This document shows, one piece after another, positions 37,777 through 46,660 of a stretch of DNA of 64,000 bases (position 1 is the stretch's first letter; every line of letters begins with the position of its first letter). The stretch is from Brucella pseudintermedia (GTDB lineage Bacteria > Pseudomonadota > Alphaproteobacteria > Rhizobiales > Rhizobiaceae): contig NZ_WBWE01000008.1 of NCBI RefSeq assembly GCF_008932435.1, positions 1-64,000 on the forward strand, read 5' to 3'. The position numbers and the translations under genes are program-made. Below the pieces are notes generated by a model, which did no database searches, was not told where the DNA came from, and saw only the letters and a program-made list of their open reading frames with translations.

Positions 37777-38100
37777 TCAGGAATTCACGACCGGTATATT
37801 GCGCTTTTCGGCGGCTGTGCTGCGTTCAAGCAGGCGAGCCGCCTCCTGCTTGTACATACGCTCCTTGCGCCGATGCTTGCCCTGCGTGAACCAGGTCACC
37901 AGGGAGCCTATGACGACGCCAAGGAGAAGCGCTCCGAACAGCCAAAGGAACAGCGGCGCATTATAGGATAGCGCAGGATTGCCCGGATTGAACGGATCGA
38001 TCGTAAATTGCACCGACGCGCGATTGGCAACCGACAACGCAATCAGAACCACGGCGAGCGGCACAAGAACGATGATGGCGATGATGCGTTTTGCCGCCAT
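37777..38100 (-). CDS. LapA-like (DUF1049) membrane protein
   Basis: A 107-residue inner-membrane protein of the LapA/DUF1049 family. Two transmembrane segments are clear (IIAIIVLVPLAVVLIALSVA and FLWLFGALLLGVVIGSLVTWF), followed by a basic cytoplasmic tail (KHRRKERMYKQEAARLL). In E. coli LapA works with LapB in LPS assembly control, but no lapB-like gene is here, so function is only suggested. ATG 38100 is used because it directly starts the first membrane segment (MAAKRI). It lies 8 bases after ihfB on the same strand. Confidence 0.85.
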   Translation of the reverse strand: MAAKRIIAIIVLVPLAVVLIALSVANRASVQFTIDPFNPGNPALSYNAPLFLWLFGALLLGVVIGSLVTWFTQGKHRRKERMYKQEAARLLERSTAAEKRNIPVVNS

Positions 38101-38108
38101 AGCGTCTA

Positions 38109-38393
38109 TCAGACTGCGCCGTTGAGACGGTCGCGCAGTTCCTTGCCGGTCTTGAAGAAAGGAACCCACTTTTCTTCCACGTCCACCGTTTCGCCGGTAC
38201 GCGGATTGCGGCCGCTGCGGGCAGGGCGATTTTTGACGGAAAACGCGCCGAAGCCGCGCAGCTCAACGCGATTGCCTTCTGCAAGGGCGTTTGTGATCTC
38301 GTCGAATACCGCGCCGACGATGTTTTCGACATCGCGCTGGAAAAGATGCGGATTGCGGCTGGCGATAATCTGAACGAGTTCCGATTTGATCAC
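38109..38393 (-). CDS. ihfB: Integration host factor subunit beta
   Basis: A 94-residue HU/IHF-family DNA-bending protein, partner of IHF-alpha. The signature [22 protein letters not shown], with the DNA-intercalating Pro region, is intact. The start is a GTG at 38393 giving (M)[14 protein letters not shown], the standard IHF-beta N-terminus, with AGGGG upstream; the longer frame would add an unrelated tail. IHF assists sigma-54 promoters, so it is relevant to rpoN in this window. It sits between sppA and the lapA-like gene. Confidence 0.95.
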   Translation of the reverse strand: MIKSELVQIIASRNPHLFQRDVENIVGAVFDEITNALAEGNRVELRGFGAFSVKNRPARSGRNPRTGETVDVEEKWVPFFKTGKELRDRLNGAV

Positions 38394-38467
38394 GGCTTTA
38401 AACCCCTGTTCTTCTGTTCGTTTCGTCCGGTATCTGCCGGATATTGTGTTCATTTGCCCGGATGGCG

Positions 38468-39439
38468 TCAATTCGCTTCAGGCGTACCGTCAACGTGCCA
38501 AACCGAAAGAAGTCCGTCAAGGAAGATGCGCTCCCTGGCAATCTGCTTCAGCACGCCATCGGCTTCCTGCGGCACGCCGATAAGGCGCGCACCGGCATGG
38601 ATGATCAGATCGCGCAGCGAAAAACCCGTTTCACTGCTGACCGGCTTCCATTCGAGGCGGGGCAGATCCTTGGAAAGCCCCTTGCCTGCAAGCCAGGCAA
38701 CCGCTTCTTCTTCACCGCCAAGCCCGTCGATCAGCTTTTTGTCCAGTGCCTGCCGTCCGGTAAAAACCGCACCATTGGCAAGCGCCAGTGCCTGTTCATG
38801 CGTGAAAGAACGGCGCTTTTCGACAATATCCACGAACCACGCATAGGAATCCATGATCATATTGCTGATCATGCCCTTGGCTTCTTCGCTGGCCGGGCTG
38901 AAATAATTGGGCTCCGCCTTGAGCGGCGAGGACTTGATGGTTTCGACCTTCACGCCGATCGTGTCGAGCAGCTTCGAGACATCCGGATATTGAAACAGGA
39001 CCCCGATGGAGCCGACGATGGATGTCTGTCGCGCGATGATGTGATCGGATGCGCTGGCAATCATATAGCCGGCGGAGGCGGCGAGCGTGCCCACCTGGGT
39101 CACGACCGGCTTTTTCTCGGCAATCTTTCGCACGGCTTCAAAAATGGCTTCGCCGCCGACTGTCGTTCCCCCGGGCGAATCGAGGACCAGAATCACGCCT
39201 TTGACGGCATCGTCCCTGGCGATTTTGTCGAGGCGTTTGAGCAATTCCTCATTCTCGAAGATGGTGCCCTCGATGCGAACCTTGGCGATATGCGGCTGGC
39301 TGAAATTCGCGCCGCGCATCGACCAGGAAGCGAAGACGGCAATCAGGGCCGCGATCAGGAGAAGGAACGCACCGCGCCAGACGGTCAGCTTTCTGCGCAA
39401 TTTCCGGCGTTCGATGATTGCTTCGGCGTCTTGAGCCAT
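38468..39439 (-). CDS. sppA: Signal peptide peptidase SppA (S49)
   Basis: A 323-residue membrane-anchored serine protease that degrades leftover signal peptides. One N-terminal transmembrane segment ([16 protein letters not shown], about 24-39) is followed by a single S49 domain. Catalytic Ser122 lies in [13 protein letters not shown] and the general-base Lys174 in [11 protein letters not shown]. It is the short, single-domain form, unlike the 618-residue E. coli SppA. ATG 39439 (MAQDAEAI) is chosen; the frame extends further without a conserved sequence. ihfB follows after 74 bases. Confidence 0.93.
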   Translation of the reverse strand: MAQDAEAIIERRKLRRKLTVWRGAFLLLIAALIAVFASWSMRGANFSQPHIAKVRIEGTIFENEELLKRLDKIARDDAVKGVILVLDSPGGTTVGGEAIFEAVRKIAEKKPVVTQVGTLAASAGYMIASASDHIIARQTSIVGSIGVLFQYPDVSKLLDTIGVKVETIKSSPLKAEPNYFSPASEEAKGMISNMIMDSYAWFVDIVEKRRSFTHEQALALANGAVFTGRQALDKKLIDGLGGEEEAVAWLAGKGLSKDLPRLEWKPVSSETGFSLRDLIIHAGARLIGVPQEADGVLKQIARERIFLDGLLSVWHVDGTPEAN

Positions 39440-39826
39440 TCCCGTCCATCCGTTTGTTGGTGGCGCTGTTCGCGCATCGGCAATCCATCTTTTGCCTCGA
39501 ATGGCGGCATGCGGCAAGTCTCTTCGGCAATTCGGTTCCGTGAAAGAGCAGCATCAAGCATGGCTGTAAATTGGACAGGTTTTGTGATATCAAAGAGTTG
39601 ATTAGCATTCTACCAAATTGGGTAAAGTGCGAATTGGGATGAATTATCAAAGACATAAGCCGTTCCTGCTGCCCTGTTGGGAGGCGGGTGCGGTGTTTTG
39701 TGCGGTATGAAGCTATTGAGCGACCGTCTATTTCACCCCAAATAAACCTTATTGAAATGAAAAAGCGCGAGATAGGCGCGCCGCTTACCGAATTCTACGA
39801 AAAGCCATTGAGGAATTGAACGCTAC
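39440..39826. other. 387-base gap between divergent sppA and lptC
   Basis: No convincing gene is seen. An A/T-richer stretch at about 39560-39660 may hold the divergent promoters, but I cannot assign -35/-10 pairs. A 20-codon frame at 39757-39819 (MKKREIGAPLTEFYEK...) ends 7 bases before the lptC ATG but has no ribosome binding site. Confidence 0.5.
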
Positions 39827-40540
39827 ATGACCGCCGACACGACACCCAGCCATGCGCCGCAGAACGTGACCGCCCAAGGTCGCGGCAAGGGTGGCATGCG
39901 TTTTGGGGCGTCGGAGAAGGCCGAGGCGCTCTTCCACGCGGCGCAGCGCCATTCCGTCCGCGTTCGTGTCCTGAAGACCGCGCTGCCGGTGGCTGCGATT
40001 ATCGTGGCGGCTGTCTTCTCATGGTATACATTTCTCGCAACGCCGAACACGCCCATAAAGGTGGAAGTGAATAATGGCGGCGAAAGCGGCAAGCTTGTCA
40101 TGACGAGCCCGCATCTCAACGGATATACAAAGGACAACCGTCCGTATTCGATGACCGCTTCCAAGGCGACGCAGGATGCGAAGAACAGCGGCGCGATTTC
40201 GCTGGAAGGCATCCTTGCCGAATTGCCGGTTGGGGAAAAGGGGATGGCCAAGGTCGAGGCCACATCCGGTATCTATGACAATGCCAATGGGCGTTTGCAA
40301 CTTGATAAGGACTTTATTGTTACCACGGATGATGGTTTGCGTGCAGTGATGCATTCTGCGGACGTAAATCTCAAGAGCGGGCAAATCACGACCGACAAGC
40401 CCGTCGACATCCGCAGCGGCAGCACGCATATTCTGGCGAACAGCATGCAGGTCAAGGACAACGGCAAGGTTCTGATTTTCGAGAACAAGGTTCAGATGAC
40501 CGTTGACGGCAGCGTTGTTTCGCCCAACAAGGCTCCTTGA
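39827..40540 (+). CDS. lptC: LPS export protein LptC
   Basis: A 237-residue bitopic inner-membrane protein of the LPS transport bridge, passing LPS from the LptBFG ABC transporter to periplasmic LptA. A basic cytoplasmic N-terminus (about 47 residues) leads to one transmembrane segment (LKTALPVAAIIVAAVFSWYTFL) and a periplasmic beta-jellyroll (SPHLNGYTKDNRPYSMTASKATQD, LQLDKDFIVTTDDGL). It is longer than E. coli LptC (191), as usual in alphaproteobacteria. It heads lptC-lptA-lptB, with a 277-base gap before lptA that contains a palindromic repeat. Confidence 0.92.
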   Translation: MTADTTPSHAPQNVTAQGRGKGGMRFGASEKAEALFHAAQRHSVRVRVLKTALPVAAIIVAAVFSWYTFLATPNTPIKVEVNNGGESGKLVMTSPHLNGYTKDNRPYSMTASKATQDAKNSGAISLEGILAELPVGEKGMAKVEATSGIYDNANGRLQLDKDFIVTTDDGLRAVMHSADVNLKSGQITTDKPVDIRSGSTHILANSMQVKDNGKVLIFENKVQMTVDGSVVSPNKAP

Positions 40541-40653
40541 GAAGGCAGCCTGATTTGAGGACAGGCGAAGCGTTCGGACTGAGTCATATCTGTGCGGGCG
40601 CCTGAGTACGTTGCAGGCCGGTTTTCGGGTTGAAACGTGCTCGAAACAAATTG

Positions 40654-40752
40654 TTAGAGCGTGATTCCGATGCTGTCGGAATGCTACAGCTCTAAACCGC
40701 TTTTTTGATCGCATTTTGCGATGCCGAATGTTCCCATTTGGACGCAAAGTGC
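40654..40752. repeat. Diverged copy of the palindromic intergenic repeat (approximate limits)
   Basis: Begins with the imperfect palindrome TTAGAGC...ATTCCG...CGGAAT...GCTCTA (40654-40694), then a second part with GATCGCATTTTGCGATG. In reverse orientation its order of elements matches the repeats at 46213-46313 and 51998-52101, though with many differences. It occupies the gap before lptA (40541-40817), in which I see no gene. Confidence 0.5.
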
Positions 40753-40817
40753 TTAATGTTGCGTCTGACCGCATGTCGGCCCGGGAATGGTCGAGTGCTT
40801 CGGGGAGCTGGTGATAT

Positions 40818-41468
40818 ATGGAACGCGAGACGGGCAAGATGAACAAGGGTACGATGGCCCGCACTTTGCGGATGGGATTTGCGGTTCTGGCGCTTGGGCT
40901 TGTCGCGGCTCCAACGGCCTCGCTGGCGCAGGAAGGCGCGGCTGTGAACGGCCTGAAGCTTTCCAACAGCAAGGCGCCCGTAAAAATCGATGCCGACAAG
41001 CTGGAAATGCGTGACAAGGAAGGCGTTGCCGTCTTCACCGGCAATGTTGCCGTTTCGCAGGGCGATGCCTTCCTGAAGGCCGGCCAGATGACGGTCTATT
41101 ACAACAAGGCCAAGAAGGACGGCGAGGCGCAGGCGCCTGAACCGGCAAGTGCGGGCGTCGGCGGTCTTGATTCGTCGAGCATCGATCACATCGACATTTC
41201 GGGAAAAGTCTATCTCAAGTCTGGCACGCAGGTCGCGACCGGCGATACGGGCCGTTATGATGCCAAGAACCAGGTGATGGTTCTCCAGGGGCAGAAAGTG
41301 GTGCTGACCGATGGCGACAATGTCGTGACCGGTTGCAAGCTGACCGCGCATCTCGATACGGGACGCGCCAATGTCGAGAGCTGCAAGGGGCAGTCCAAGG
41401 GTCGTGTATCGATCATCATGGCTCCGAAAGATCAACAGCAGGGCGGTGCTGCGCCCAAGCAGAACTGA
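40818..41468 (+). CDS. lptA: LPS export periplasmic protein LptA
   Basis: A 216-residue periplasmic OstA-fold protein that forms the LPS bridge between LptC and the outer-membrane translocon. A signal peptide ends near residue 38 (LGLVAAPTASLAQ). The jellyroll has the family pattern APVKIDADKLEMRDKEGVAVFTGNV and ISGKVYLKSGTQVATGDTGRYD. The start at 40818 has GGAG about 11 bases upstream; internal Met codons at MNKGTM or MARTL would leave a tidier signal peptide and are possible. lptB follows 11 bases after the stop. Confidence 0.93.
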   Translation: MERETGKMNKGTMARTLRMGFAVLALGLVAAPTASLAQEGAAVNGLKLSNSKAPVKIDADKLEMRDKEGVAVFTGNVAVSQGDAFLKAGQMTVYYNKAKKDGEAQAPEPASAGVGGLDSSSIDHIDISGKVYLKSGTQVATGDTGRYDAKNQVMVLQGQKVVLTDGDNVVTGCKLTAHLDTGRANVESCKGQSKGRVSIIMAPKDQQQGGAAPKQN

Positions 41469-41479
41469 CCGGAGCAGGC

Positions 41480-42322
41480 GTGGGATTGTTCTGGAACAAG
41501 AAGGCCGATGACGGGTCGCAAGACGCATCGCAAAATGTGAACGTACCATCTGATGTCGCGGGAGCCATGCCCGGCCAGCCGGGTAAGTCGGCGCGTCTTA
41601 AAGGCACGCTCGTGGCGCGCGGGCTCTGCAAGAGCTATCGCGGCCGACAGGTCGTCAACGGCGTGTCGTTCGGTGTGCGTGCTGGCGAAGCCGTCGGTAT
41701 TCTGGGGCCAAACGGTGCCGGCAAGACCACCTGTTTCTATATGGTGACCGGTCTTGTCCCCGCTGATGCCGGCTCCATCGAGATCGACGGTTTTGATGTC
41801 ACATCGATGCCGATGTATCGCCGTTCTCGTCTCGGTATTGGCTATCTGCCGCAGGAAGCCTCCATTTTTCGCGGCCTCTCAGTGGAAAACAATATCAAGG
41901 CCGTGCTGGAAGTGGTGGAGAAGGATCGCACCAAGCGCGCCTCCGAGCTGGATGCGCTTCTGGAAGAGTTTCACATCGCACATTTGCGCAAGGCGCCCGC
42001 CATTTCGCTTTCCGGCGGTGAGCGTCGCCGTCTCGAAATTGCGCGCGCGCTTGCCTCGCGTCCGAATTTCATGCTGCTCGACGAACCTTTCGCGGGCGTC
42101 GATCCGATTGCCGTTTCGGATATCCAGCAGCTTGTCCGCCATCTGACGAGCCGCGGCATTGGCGTTTTGATAACTGACCATAATGTGCGCGAAACGCTCG
42201 GCCTTATCGACCGCGCCTATATTATTCACGCAGGTCAGGTGCTGACGCATGGACGCCCTGCGGAAATCGTTGCCAATCCAGATGTGCGCAGGCTTTATCT
42301 CGGCGATCAGTTCACTCTTTAG
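41480..42322 (+). CDS. lptB: LPS export ABC transporter ATPase LptB
   Basis: A 280-residue ABC ATPase powering LPS extraction with LptF/LptG (not in this window). Walker A is GPNGAGKTT, the Q-loop is YLPQEASIFRGL (LptB-specific), the signature is SLSGGERRR and Walker B is FMLLDEPFAGVDP, followed by the switch His in LITDHNVRET. The start is GTG at 41480, 11 bases after lptA and preceded by GGAGCAG. An N-terminal extension of about 40 residues comes before the ABC domain, longer than in E. coli. rpoN follows after about 250 bases, a linkage widespread in proteobacteria. Confidence 0.95.
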   Translation: MGLFWNKKADDGSQDASQNVNVPSDVAGAMPGQPGKSARLKGTLVARGLCKSYRGRQVVNGVSFGVRAGEAVGILGPNGAGKTTCFYMVTGLVPADAGSIEIDGFDVTSMPMYRRSRLGIGYLPQEASIFRGLSVENNIKAVLEVVEKDRTKRASELDALLEEFHIAHLRKAPAISLSGGERRRLEIARALASRPNFMLLDEPFAGVDPIAVSDIQQLVRHLTSRGIGVLITDHNVRETLGLIDRAYIIHAGQVLTHGRPAEIVANPDVRRLYLGDQFTL

Positions 42323-42570
42323 CGCGCCATTGATCTGAATGAACTCAGATCCGCGGTCCAGATTCTCCCGTTGTAAGCATCATTGGCGGGCGCGAAATGG
42401 GCGTGCGTGCCGAGATTCGCCCCGCTTCTGCCGCGACTAATTTCCCTTTTGCTTGAAAAACGCGCATTCTGAATTGACAAGCAAGGTTCATACCAGTTTT
42501 CATTCTGCTCGGCCTGAACATGCGGTCCGTGGAGATCGGCAGGGGTAAACCGGGGAGAATTACGCGTCGC

Positions 42571-44109
42571 ATGGCTTTGTCGCCCAAGCTCGATTTCCGT
42601 CAGTCGCAGTCGCTGGTAATGACCCCCCAGTTGATGCAGTCGATAAGACTGCTGCAGATGACGCATGTAGAGCTGGAACAATTTCTTGACGCTGAAATCG
42701 AAAAAAATCCGCTGCTGGATCGAATCGAGGCAGCGAATGATGATTTTGCGGGCTCGGATTCCCTGCGCGACGATGGAGAAGCCGGTGAGCGGGAGATAGA
42801 GTCCCATACGTCGGAGGACGACTGGTTCAAGACGGAAGACTCCGGTGATGCGGAGACACTTTCTTCTGCCTTCGACAGTTCGCTTGAGAACATCTTTCCC
42901 GACGATCCGGGGCGATCCGATGAAATCGGGCCTGATCTTGCCGCGCAGTGGAAATCGTCGGTCGCGGACGGATATGTTTCAGCCAGCGCTTATGACATCG
43001 ATCAGGTGACGGCAAGCCGGGTTTCGCTCGGCGAGCATGTGGCGGAACAGATCGCGCTGACTTTTTCTGGAACGATGGACCGGTTCATCGCGACAGCGCT
43101 TGCTGATGCGCTGGATGAGAGCGGCTATCTACGGGTCGATATCGTCGGTCTCGCCCAGAATCTGGGCGTGGAAACGGCCGAAATCGAGCGCGTGCTGGGC
43201 ATGATGCAAAGCTTTGATCCCCATGGCCTTTTCGCTCGCGACCTGCGGGAGTGCCTGGCGATACAGTTGCGCCTCAAGGATCGGTTCGATCCGGCGATGG
43301 AAGCATTGATCGATAATCTCGATCTACTGGCGCGGCGTGATTTCGCGGCGCTCAAGAAACTGTGCGGTGTCGATCAGGCCGATATTCTCGATATGCTGAC
43401 TGAAATCCGCATGCTCGATCCAAAGCCGGGCGCGTCGTTTGACGTCCCTGTCGCCGACGCCATCGTGCCGGATGTGCTGGTGACGCCATCGCGCGATGGG
43501 GGATGGGCTATTGAACTGAACGCTGCGGCCATGCCGCGCCTCATCGTCAATAATGAATATTATGCCGAGGTCAGCGCCTCCGTAAAAGTGGAGGAAAAGG
43601 CGTTTCTCTCGGACTGCATGCAGACCGCGAGCTGGCTTGTGCGCAGCCTTGACCAGCGCGCGCGCACCATCCTCAAGGTCACGCAGGAAATAGTCCGGCA
43701 GCAGGACGGTTTTCTGCGCCACGGAGTGACCCATTTGAAGCCGCTCAACCTGCGCACCGTCGCCGATGCGGTCGGCATGCATGAATCCACCATCAGCAGG
43801 GTGACCGCGAACAAGTTCATGGCGACGCCACGCGGCGTGTTTGAATTGCGTTATTTCTTCAATGCTTCCATTGCGTCGTCAGAAGGCGGCGATGCGCATT
43901 CATCGGAGAGCGTGCGCCATCGTATCCGCCAGATGATTGATGCCGAAAAGCCTGACGAGGTGCTTTCCGATGACGCCATCGTGGATGCTCTGAAGAAGGA
44001 CGGTGTGGATATTGCGCGAAGAACGGTCGCAAAATACCGGGAATCGATGAATATTGCCTCATCGGTACAACGCAGACGCGAAAAGAAGGCGCGACTGTCT
44101 GCTTCCTGA
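42571..44109 (+). CDS. rpoN: RNA polymerase sigma-54 factor
   Basis: A 512-residue sigma-54 factor directing transcription from -24/-12 promoters with enhancer-binding activators. Region I is Gln/Leu-rich (RQSQSLVMTPQLMQSIRLLQM). An acidic region II follows, then the core-binding and DNA-binding domain, with the helix-turn-helix TVADAVGMHESTISRVTANKFM. The RpoN box ARRTVAKYRE is intact near residue 481. Start taken at ATG 42571 (MALSPKLDFRQSQ) with GGGAGA upstream; an in-frame ATG at 42520 is the alternative. Genes hpf and ptsN follow, the classical rpoN neighbourhood, but after an unusually long gap. Confidence 0.95.
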   Translation: MALSPKLDFRQSQSLVMTPQLMQSIRLLQMTHVELEQFLDAEIEKNPLLDRIEAANDDFAGSDSLRDDGEAGEREIESHTSEDDWFKTEDSGDAETLSSAFDSSLENIFPDDPGRSDEIGPDLAAQWKSSVADGYVSASAYDIDQVTASRVSLGEHVAEQIALTFSGTMDRFIATALADALDESGYLRVDIVGLAQNLGVETAEIERVLGMMQSFDPHGLFARDLRECLAIQLRLKDRFDPAMEALIDNLDLLARRDFAALKKLCGVDQADILDMLTEIRMLDPKPGASFDVPVADAIVPDVLVTPSRDGGWAIELNAAAMPRLIVNNEYYAEVSASVKVEEKAFLSDCMQTASWLVRSLDQRARTILKVTQEIVRQQDGFLRHGVTHLKPLNLRTVADAVGMHESTISRVTANKFMATPRGVFELRYFFNASIASSEGGDAHSSESVRHRIRQMIDAEKPDEVLSDDAIVDALKKDGVDIARRTVAKYRESMNIASSVQRRREKKARLSAS

Positions 44110-44332
44110 TTGCCGAACCGGACTGTTTTCAGAAACGTATTGCGGGTTTCATTCGCTTATGCGGGCAGGGAATGCTCTAAAATTTTGGATTGGCCGAGCC
44201 GTTCTTTCAGAAAAATTCGATCACGACCTGTGGAAAGAATCCACATCGCAGGATGACCAGCTGGCAAGAGGGCCAATTGACAAGCGCCAATTCAACCAAT
44301 AGAAGCCCGGCTCGCGCTGCGGACGGTAATTG

Positions 44333-44351
44333 AAGCCCGGTTTTCGGGCTT
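44333..44351 (+). terminator. Possible terminator downstream of rpoN
   Basis: AAGCCCG (44333-44339) and CGGGCTT (44345-44351) form a 7-base stem with a GTTTT loop, about 225 bases after the rpoN stop. The T tail is short, so termination may be incomplete. Confidence 0.45.
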
Positions 44352-44849
44352 TCACGGCAAGTCTTCAGCGGGATCGACGCGCTGTCTATACGAAGCCGCG
44401 TCAGGACAGAATTGAAGTATTTTTCCCGGACTGGCCGTTTTTCGGGAGAAAACATGAGATGGACGTATCCCGCATCGTTTCTGCGGGAAGCGTCCGGAAT
44501 GCGTAATTTCTGGAAGAAATTACGATTGTTCATATGTTCAAAGGAAGGACAATGCGGCGTTCCGGGACATGTTTCCCGACAGGGTGGCGGTTTACCGGGC
44601 GTTACGTAAGAGAAACGTTTGCAACCATCCTGTCACGGGCTTTGTCTTGGAACAGTCAGGACTTCAAAGGCTTTTCGGAAGGTGTTTCAACACCTGTGCG
44701 GAGAGTGCGCCTCGGAAGCTTGTCGGCACCGTGGATCTGGATGGAAAACGCACTGGATGAAAAGCATCTTTGATGCTGGTTCGCTTTGCGCTTCGCTCGC
44801 CTTGTGATTAGACTGGCTTCTGTGGTGTAACGCAAATGAGGTGTGCCAA
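44352..44849 (+). other. Structured gene-free region upstream of hpf
   Basis: Part of a 740-base gap (44110-44849) without a convincing gene. Several perfect short hairpins follow each other: TCCCGCA/TGCGGGA (44468-44488), AATTTC/GAAATT (about 44505-44521), AGGTGTT/AACACCT (44680-44695) and AGCATC/GATGCT (44763-44777). This suggests a folded leader of the hpf mRNA or a separate small RNA. Short frames here have no family resemblance or good ribosome binding sites. Confidence 0.4.
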
Positions 44850-45443
44850 ATGACTCTGCGTGTATCTGGAAAGCATATGGACGTCGGTGAAGCTTTCACG
44901 ACCCGGATCATCGATCGGGTTAACGAAGCGGTCGGCAAATATTTCGATCATGGCTTTTCCGGACAGGTTACGGTCACCAAGTCCGGTTCGCGTTTCAGTG
45001 CGGATTGCACTCTGCACCTCGATAGCGGTGCGACCCTGCAAAGCACTGGCGAGGCGCAGGATCCGCAACTGGCTTTCGAAGCGGCTGCGGACAAGATCGA
45101 AACCCGCCTTCGCCGCTACAAGCGCCGTCTGAAATCGCGTCCTGCCACGCAGCCGGATGCGATCTATGATGACGTTGCATATCGTGTTATGGCACCCCTG
45201 CCGGAGGAAGAGGAGGATCTTCCGGCGGATTACGCGCCGACAATTGTTGCGGAATCGTCCGTCGCCCTGCGCACCATGTCGGTGGCGTCGGCGGTCGTGG
45301 AACTGGATCTGATTGAGAATCCGGTTCTGGTATTCCGCAACGCCGGCAATGATGAAGTTAATATCGTCTACCGTCGGGCGGACGGCAATATCGGCTGGGT
45401 CGATCCATCAATGGTCACCCGCCAGGCCGCGCCCCGCGCCTGA
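44850..45443 (+). CDS. hpf: Ribosome hibernation promoting factor, long form
   Basis: A 197-residue long-form HPF that pairs 70S ribosomes into inactive 100S dimers in stationary phase. The N-terminal S30AE domain (MTLRVSGKHMDVGEAFTTRII, about 1-100) is joined by an acidic Pro/Glu linker to the C-terminal dimerisation domain (VELDLIENPVLVFRNAGNDEVNIVYRRADGNIGWVD). ATG 44850 is preceded by GAGGTG and gives the standard start; a GTG 9 bases earlier is possible. In this group the gene is often called raiA or sigma-54 modulation protein. ptsN follows after 98 bases. Confidence 0.95.
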   Translation: MTLRVSGKHMDVGEAFTTRIIDRVNEAVGKYFDHGFSGQVTVTKSGSRFSADCTLHLDSGATLQSTGEAQDPQLAFEAAADKIETRLRRYKRRLKSRPATQPDAIYDDVAYRVMAPLPEEEEDLPADYAPTIVAESSVALRTMSVASAVVELDLIENPVLVFRNAGNDEVNIVYRRADGNIGWVDPSMVTRQAAPRA

Positions 45444-45541
45444 CGGCAAACCTGAAGCGCACGCAGCGGACCGCGATCGGCGGCCGCGTGCGCTTCCCCA
45501 AACCGGGCTTGAAAAGCCTGATTGAAGAAGGAACGGAGAGA

Positions 45542-46006
45542 ATGGATCTTAGTGATCTGATTCAGCCAGGGGCGATTATCCCTGCGCTGAAAGCCAGCTC
45601 CAAAAAGCAGCTTTTGCAGATTTTGTCTGAAAAGGCTGCGGAACTGACCGGTCTCCCTGAGCGCGAAGTTTTCGAAACAATTCTCCAGCGTGAACGCCTC
45701 GGTTCCACCGGGGTGGGCAATGGCGTTGCCATTCCGCACGGCAAGCTGGCGAACATCAACAAAATAGCCGGAATCTTCGCTCGTCTGGAAACCCCGGTCG
45801 ATTTCGAGGCGCTGGACGATCAGCCTGTCGATCTTGTTTTTCTGCTTCTCGCGCCGGAAAATGCCGGCGCGGATCATCTGAAGGCTCTCTCGCGCATCGC
45901 CCGTATGCTGCGCGACGCCGATACTGTTGCCAAATTGCGCGGCACACATGACGCGCAGGCGCTTTATTCATTCCTGACGACACAGCCCGCTTCCAACGCG
46001 GCCTGA
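45542..46006 (+). CDS. ptsN: Nitrogen-PTS EIIA component PtsN
   Basis: A 154-residue EIIA-Ntr of the regulatory phosphotransferase system, receiving phosphate from Npr and linking nitrogen and carbon state to potassium transport and other targets. The phosphorylated His66 is in GNGVAIPHGKL, and the fold includes DDQPVDLVFLLLAPENAGADHLKALSRIARML. GGAGAG precedes the ATG. It ends the rpoN-hpf-ptsN cluster and is followed by a strong terminator. Confidence 0.95.
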   Translation: MDLSDLIQPGAIIPALKASSKKQLLQILSEKAAELTGLPEREVFETILQRERLGSTGVGNGVAIPHGKLANINKIAGIFARLETPVDFEALDDQPVDLVFLLLAPENAGADHLKALSRIARMLRDADTVAKLRGTHDAQALYSFLTTQPASNAA

Positions 46007-46032
46007 GTTCAAATAGTTTCTCGTAAATAAAG

Positions 46033-46059
46033 CCGCCGTTCAGTCTGAACGGCGGTTTT
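46033..46059 (+). terminator. Intrinsic terminator of ptsN
   Basis: CCGCCGTTCA (46033-46042) pairs perfectly with TGAACGGCGG (46046-46055) around a GTC loop, followed by TTTTATTT. It lies about 30 bases after the ptsN stop. Confidence 0.93.
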
Positions 46060-46212
46060 ATTTGTCTGCTCGCAATGACTGGCAAGTGAAGGGAAACAAT
46101 GCGGGCAGAAGAAATATCGGCCCAAGGGGGGACGGCGTTCTTGCGCCGAAAGTTTCCGACAATAACCCGTGCGGAATATGAAACCCGCGAGGGCCGGTGT
46201 CCCATTCCTGGA

Positions 46213-46313
46213 GCATTTCCAGCAAAAGTGCGAAACGGTTTTGCGTTCGGAAATGCGGCAAAACAAATAGATAGAGCGGTTCCAACGATTCCGTCAAAAC
46301 AGGAACTGCTCTA
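46213..46313. repeat. Palindromic intergenic repeat, copy A (Bru-RS-like)
   Basis: About 101 bases built of two hairpin parts. The first is GCATTTCC...GGAAATGC, with GCAAAA/GTTTTGC inside; the second is AGAGCGGTTCC...GGAACTGCTCT. The order and many blocks (CATTTCCAGCAAAAG, AACAAATAGATAGAG, CCAACG, GTCAAA) recur at 51998-52101 in the same orientation. Size and palindromic nature resemble the 103-105-base Bru-RS elements of Brucella; identity is not verified. The element ends on the DUF1150 stop codon. The rest of the gap (46060-46212) shows nothing. Confidence 0.72.
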
Positions 46314-46556
46314 ATGCAGCATCACCGTGCGCAGTTCGTGTTCCTGTGCGCCCTGCAACGCGGTCGCGCGAACATCGGAGAGCACGATCGGCTCGCCGCT
46401 CGCGCCAAAAAGCGCCCAGAGTTCCAGGCCCGGCTCAATCGGTGGAAGGGCAGGGAAGCTGCGGGCAAGATCATCGGAACGGATCTTGCGCACATAGGCA
46501 ATTTCACCTTCGCCGAGATGGGCGAATTCATTGTCGGTGAATATCTGTCTGTTCAT
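46311..46556 (-). CDS. DUF1150 family protein
   Basis: An 81-residue protein of the DUF1150 family, function unknown, typical of Hyphomicrobiales and regularly found beside small heat shock genes. Recognisable stretches are DNEFAHLGEGEIAYVRKI near the start and GLELWALFGASGEPIVLSDVR in the middle. ATG 46556 has GGAGG 9 bases upstream, which decides against the slightly longer frame. It lies about 105 bases downstream of hsp20 on the same strand and probably shares its heat-shock promoter. Its TAG stop falls exactly at the edge of a palindromic repeat. Confidence 0.87.
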   Translation of the reverse strand: MNRQIFTDNEFAHLGEGEIAYVRKIRSDDLARSFPALPPIEPGLELWALFGASGEPIVLSDVRATALQGAQEHELRTVMLH

Positions 46557-46660
46557 GGTCGTAGCCTCCATTTCGTCGGCACGTCATTTGCGACCATGCC
46601 GCTTCAGAGCTTCGCATTTTTCAATATAGCGGGGTTGTGCTGAATAAAAACTGAACAGTT

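Noticed and set aside
44534-44773. 79-codon frame between rpoN and hpf
   Set aside because: No family resemblance and it runs through several perfect hairpins; the region looks like structured RNA rather than coding sequence.
46099-46314. 71-codon frame between ptsN and DUF1150
   Set aside because: It runs into the palindromic repeat and has no convincing ribosome binding site or known domain.
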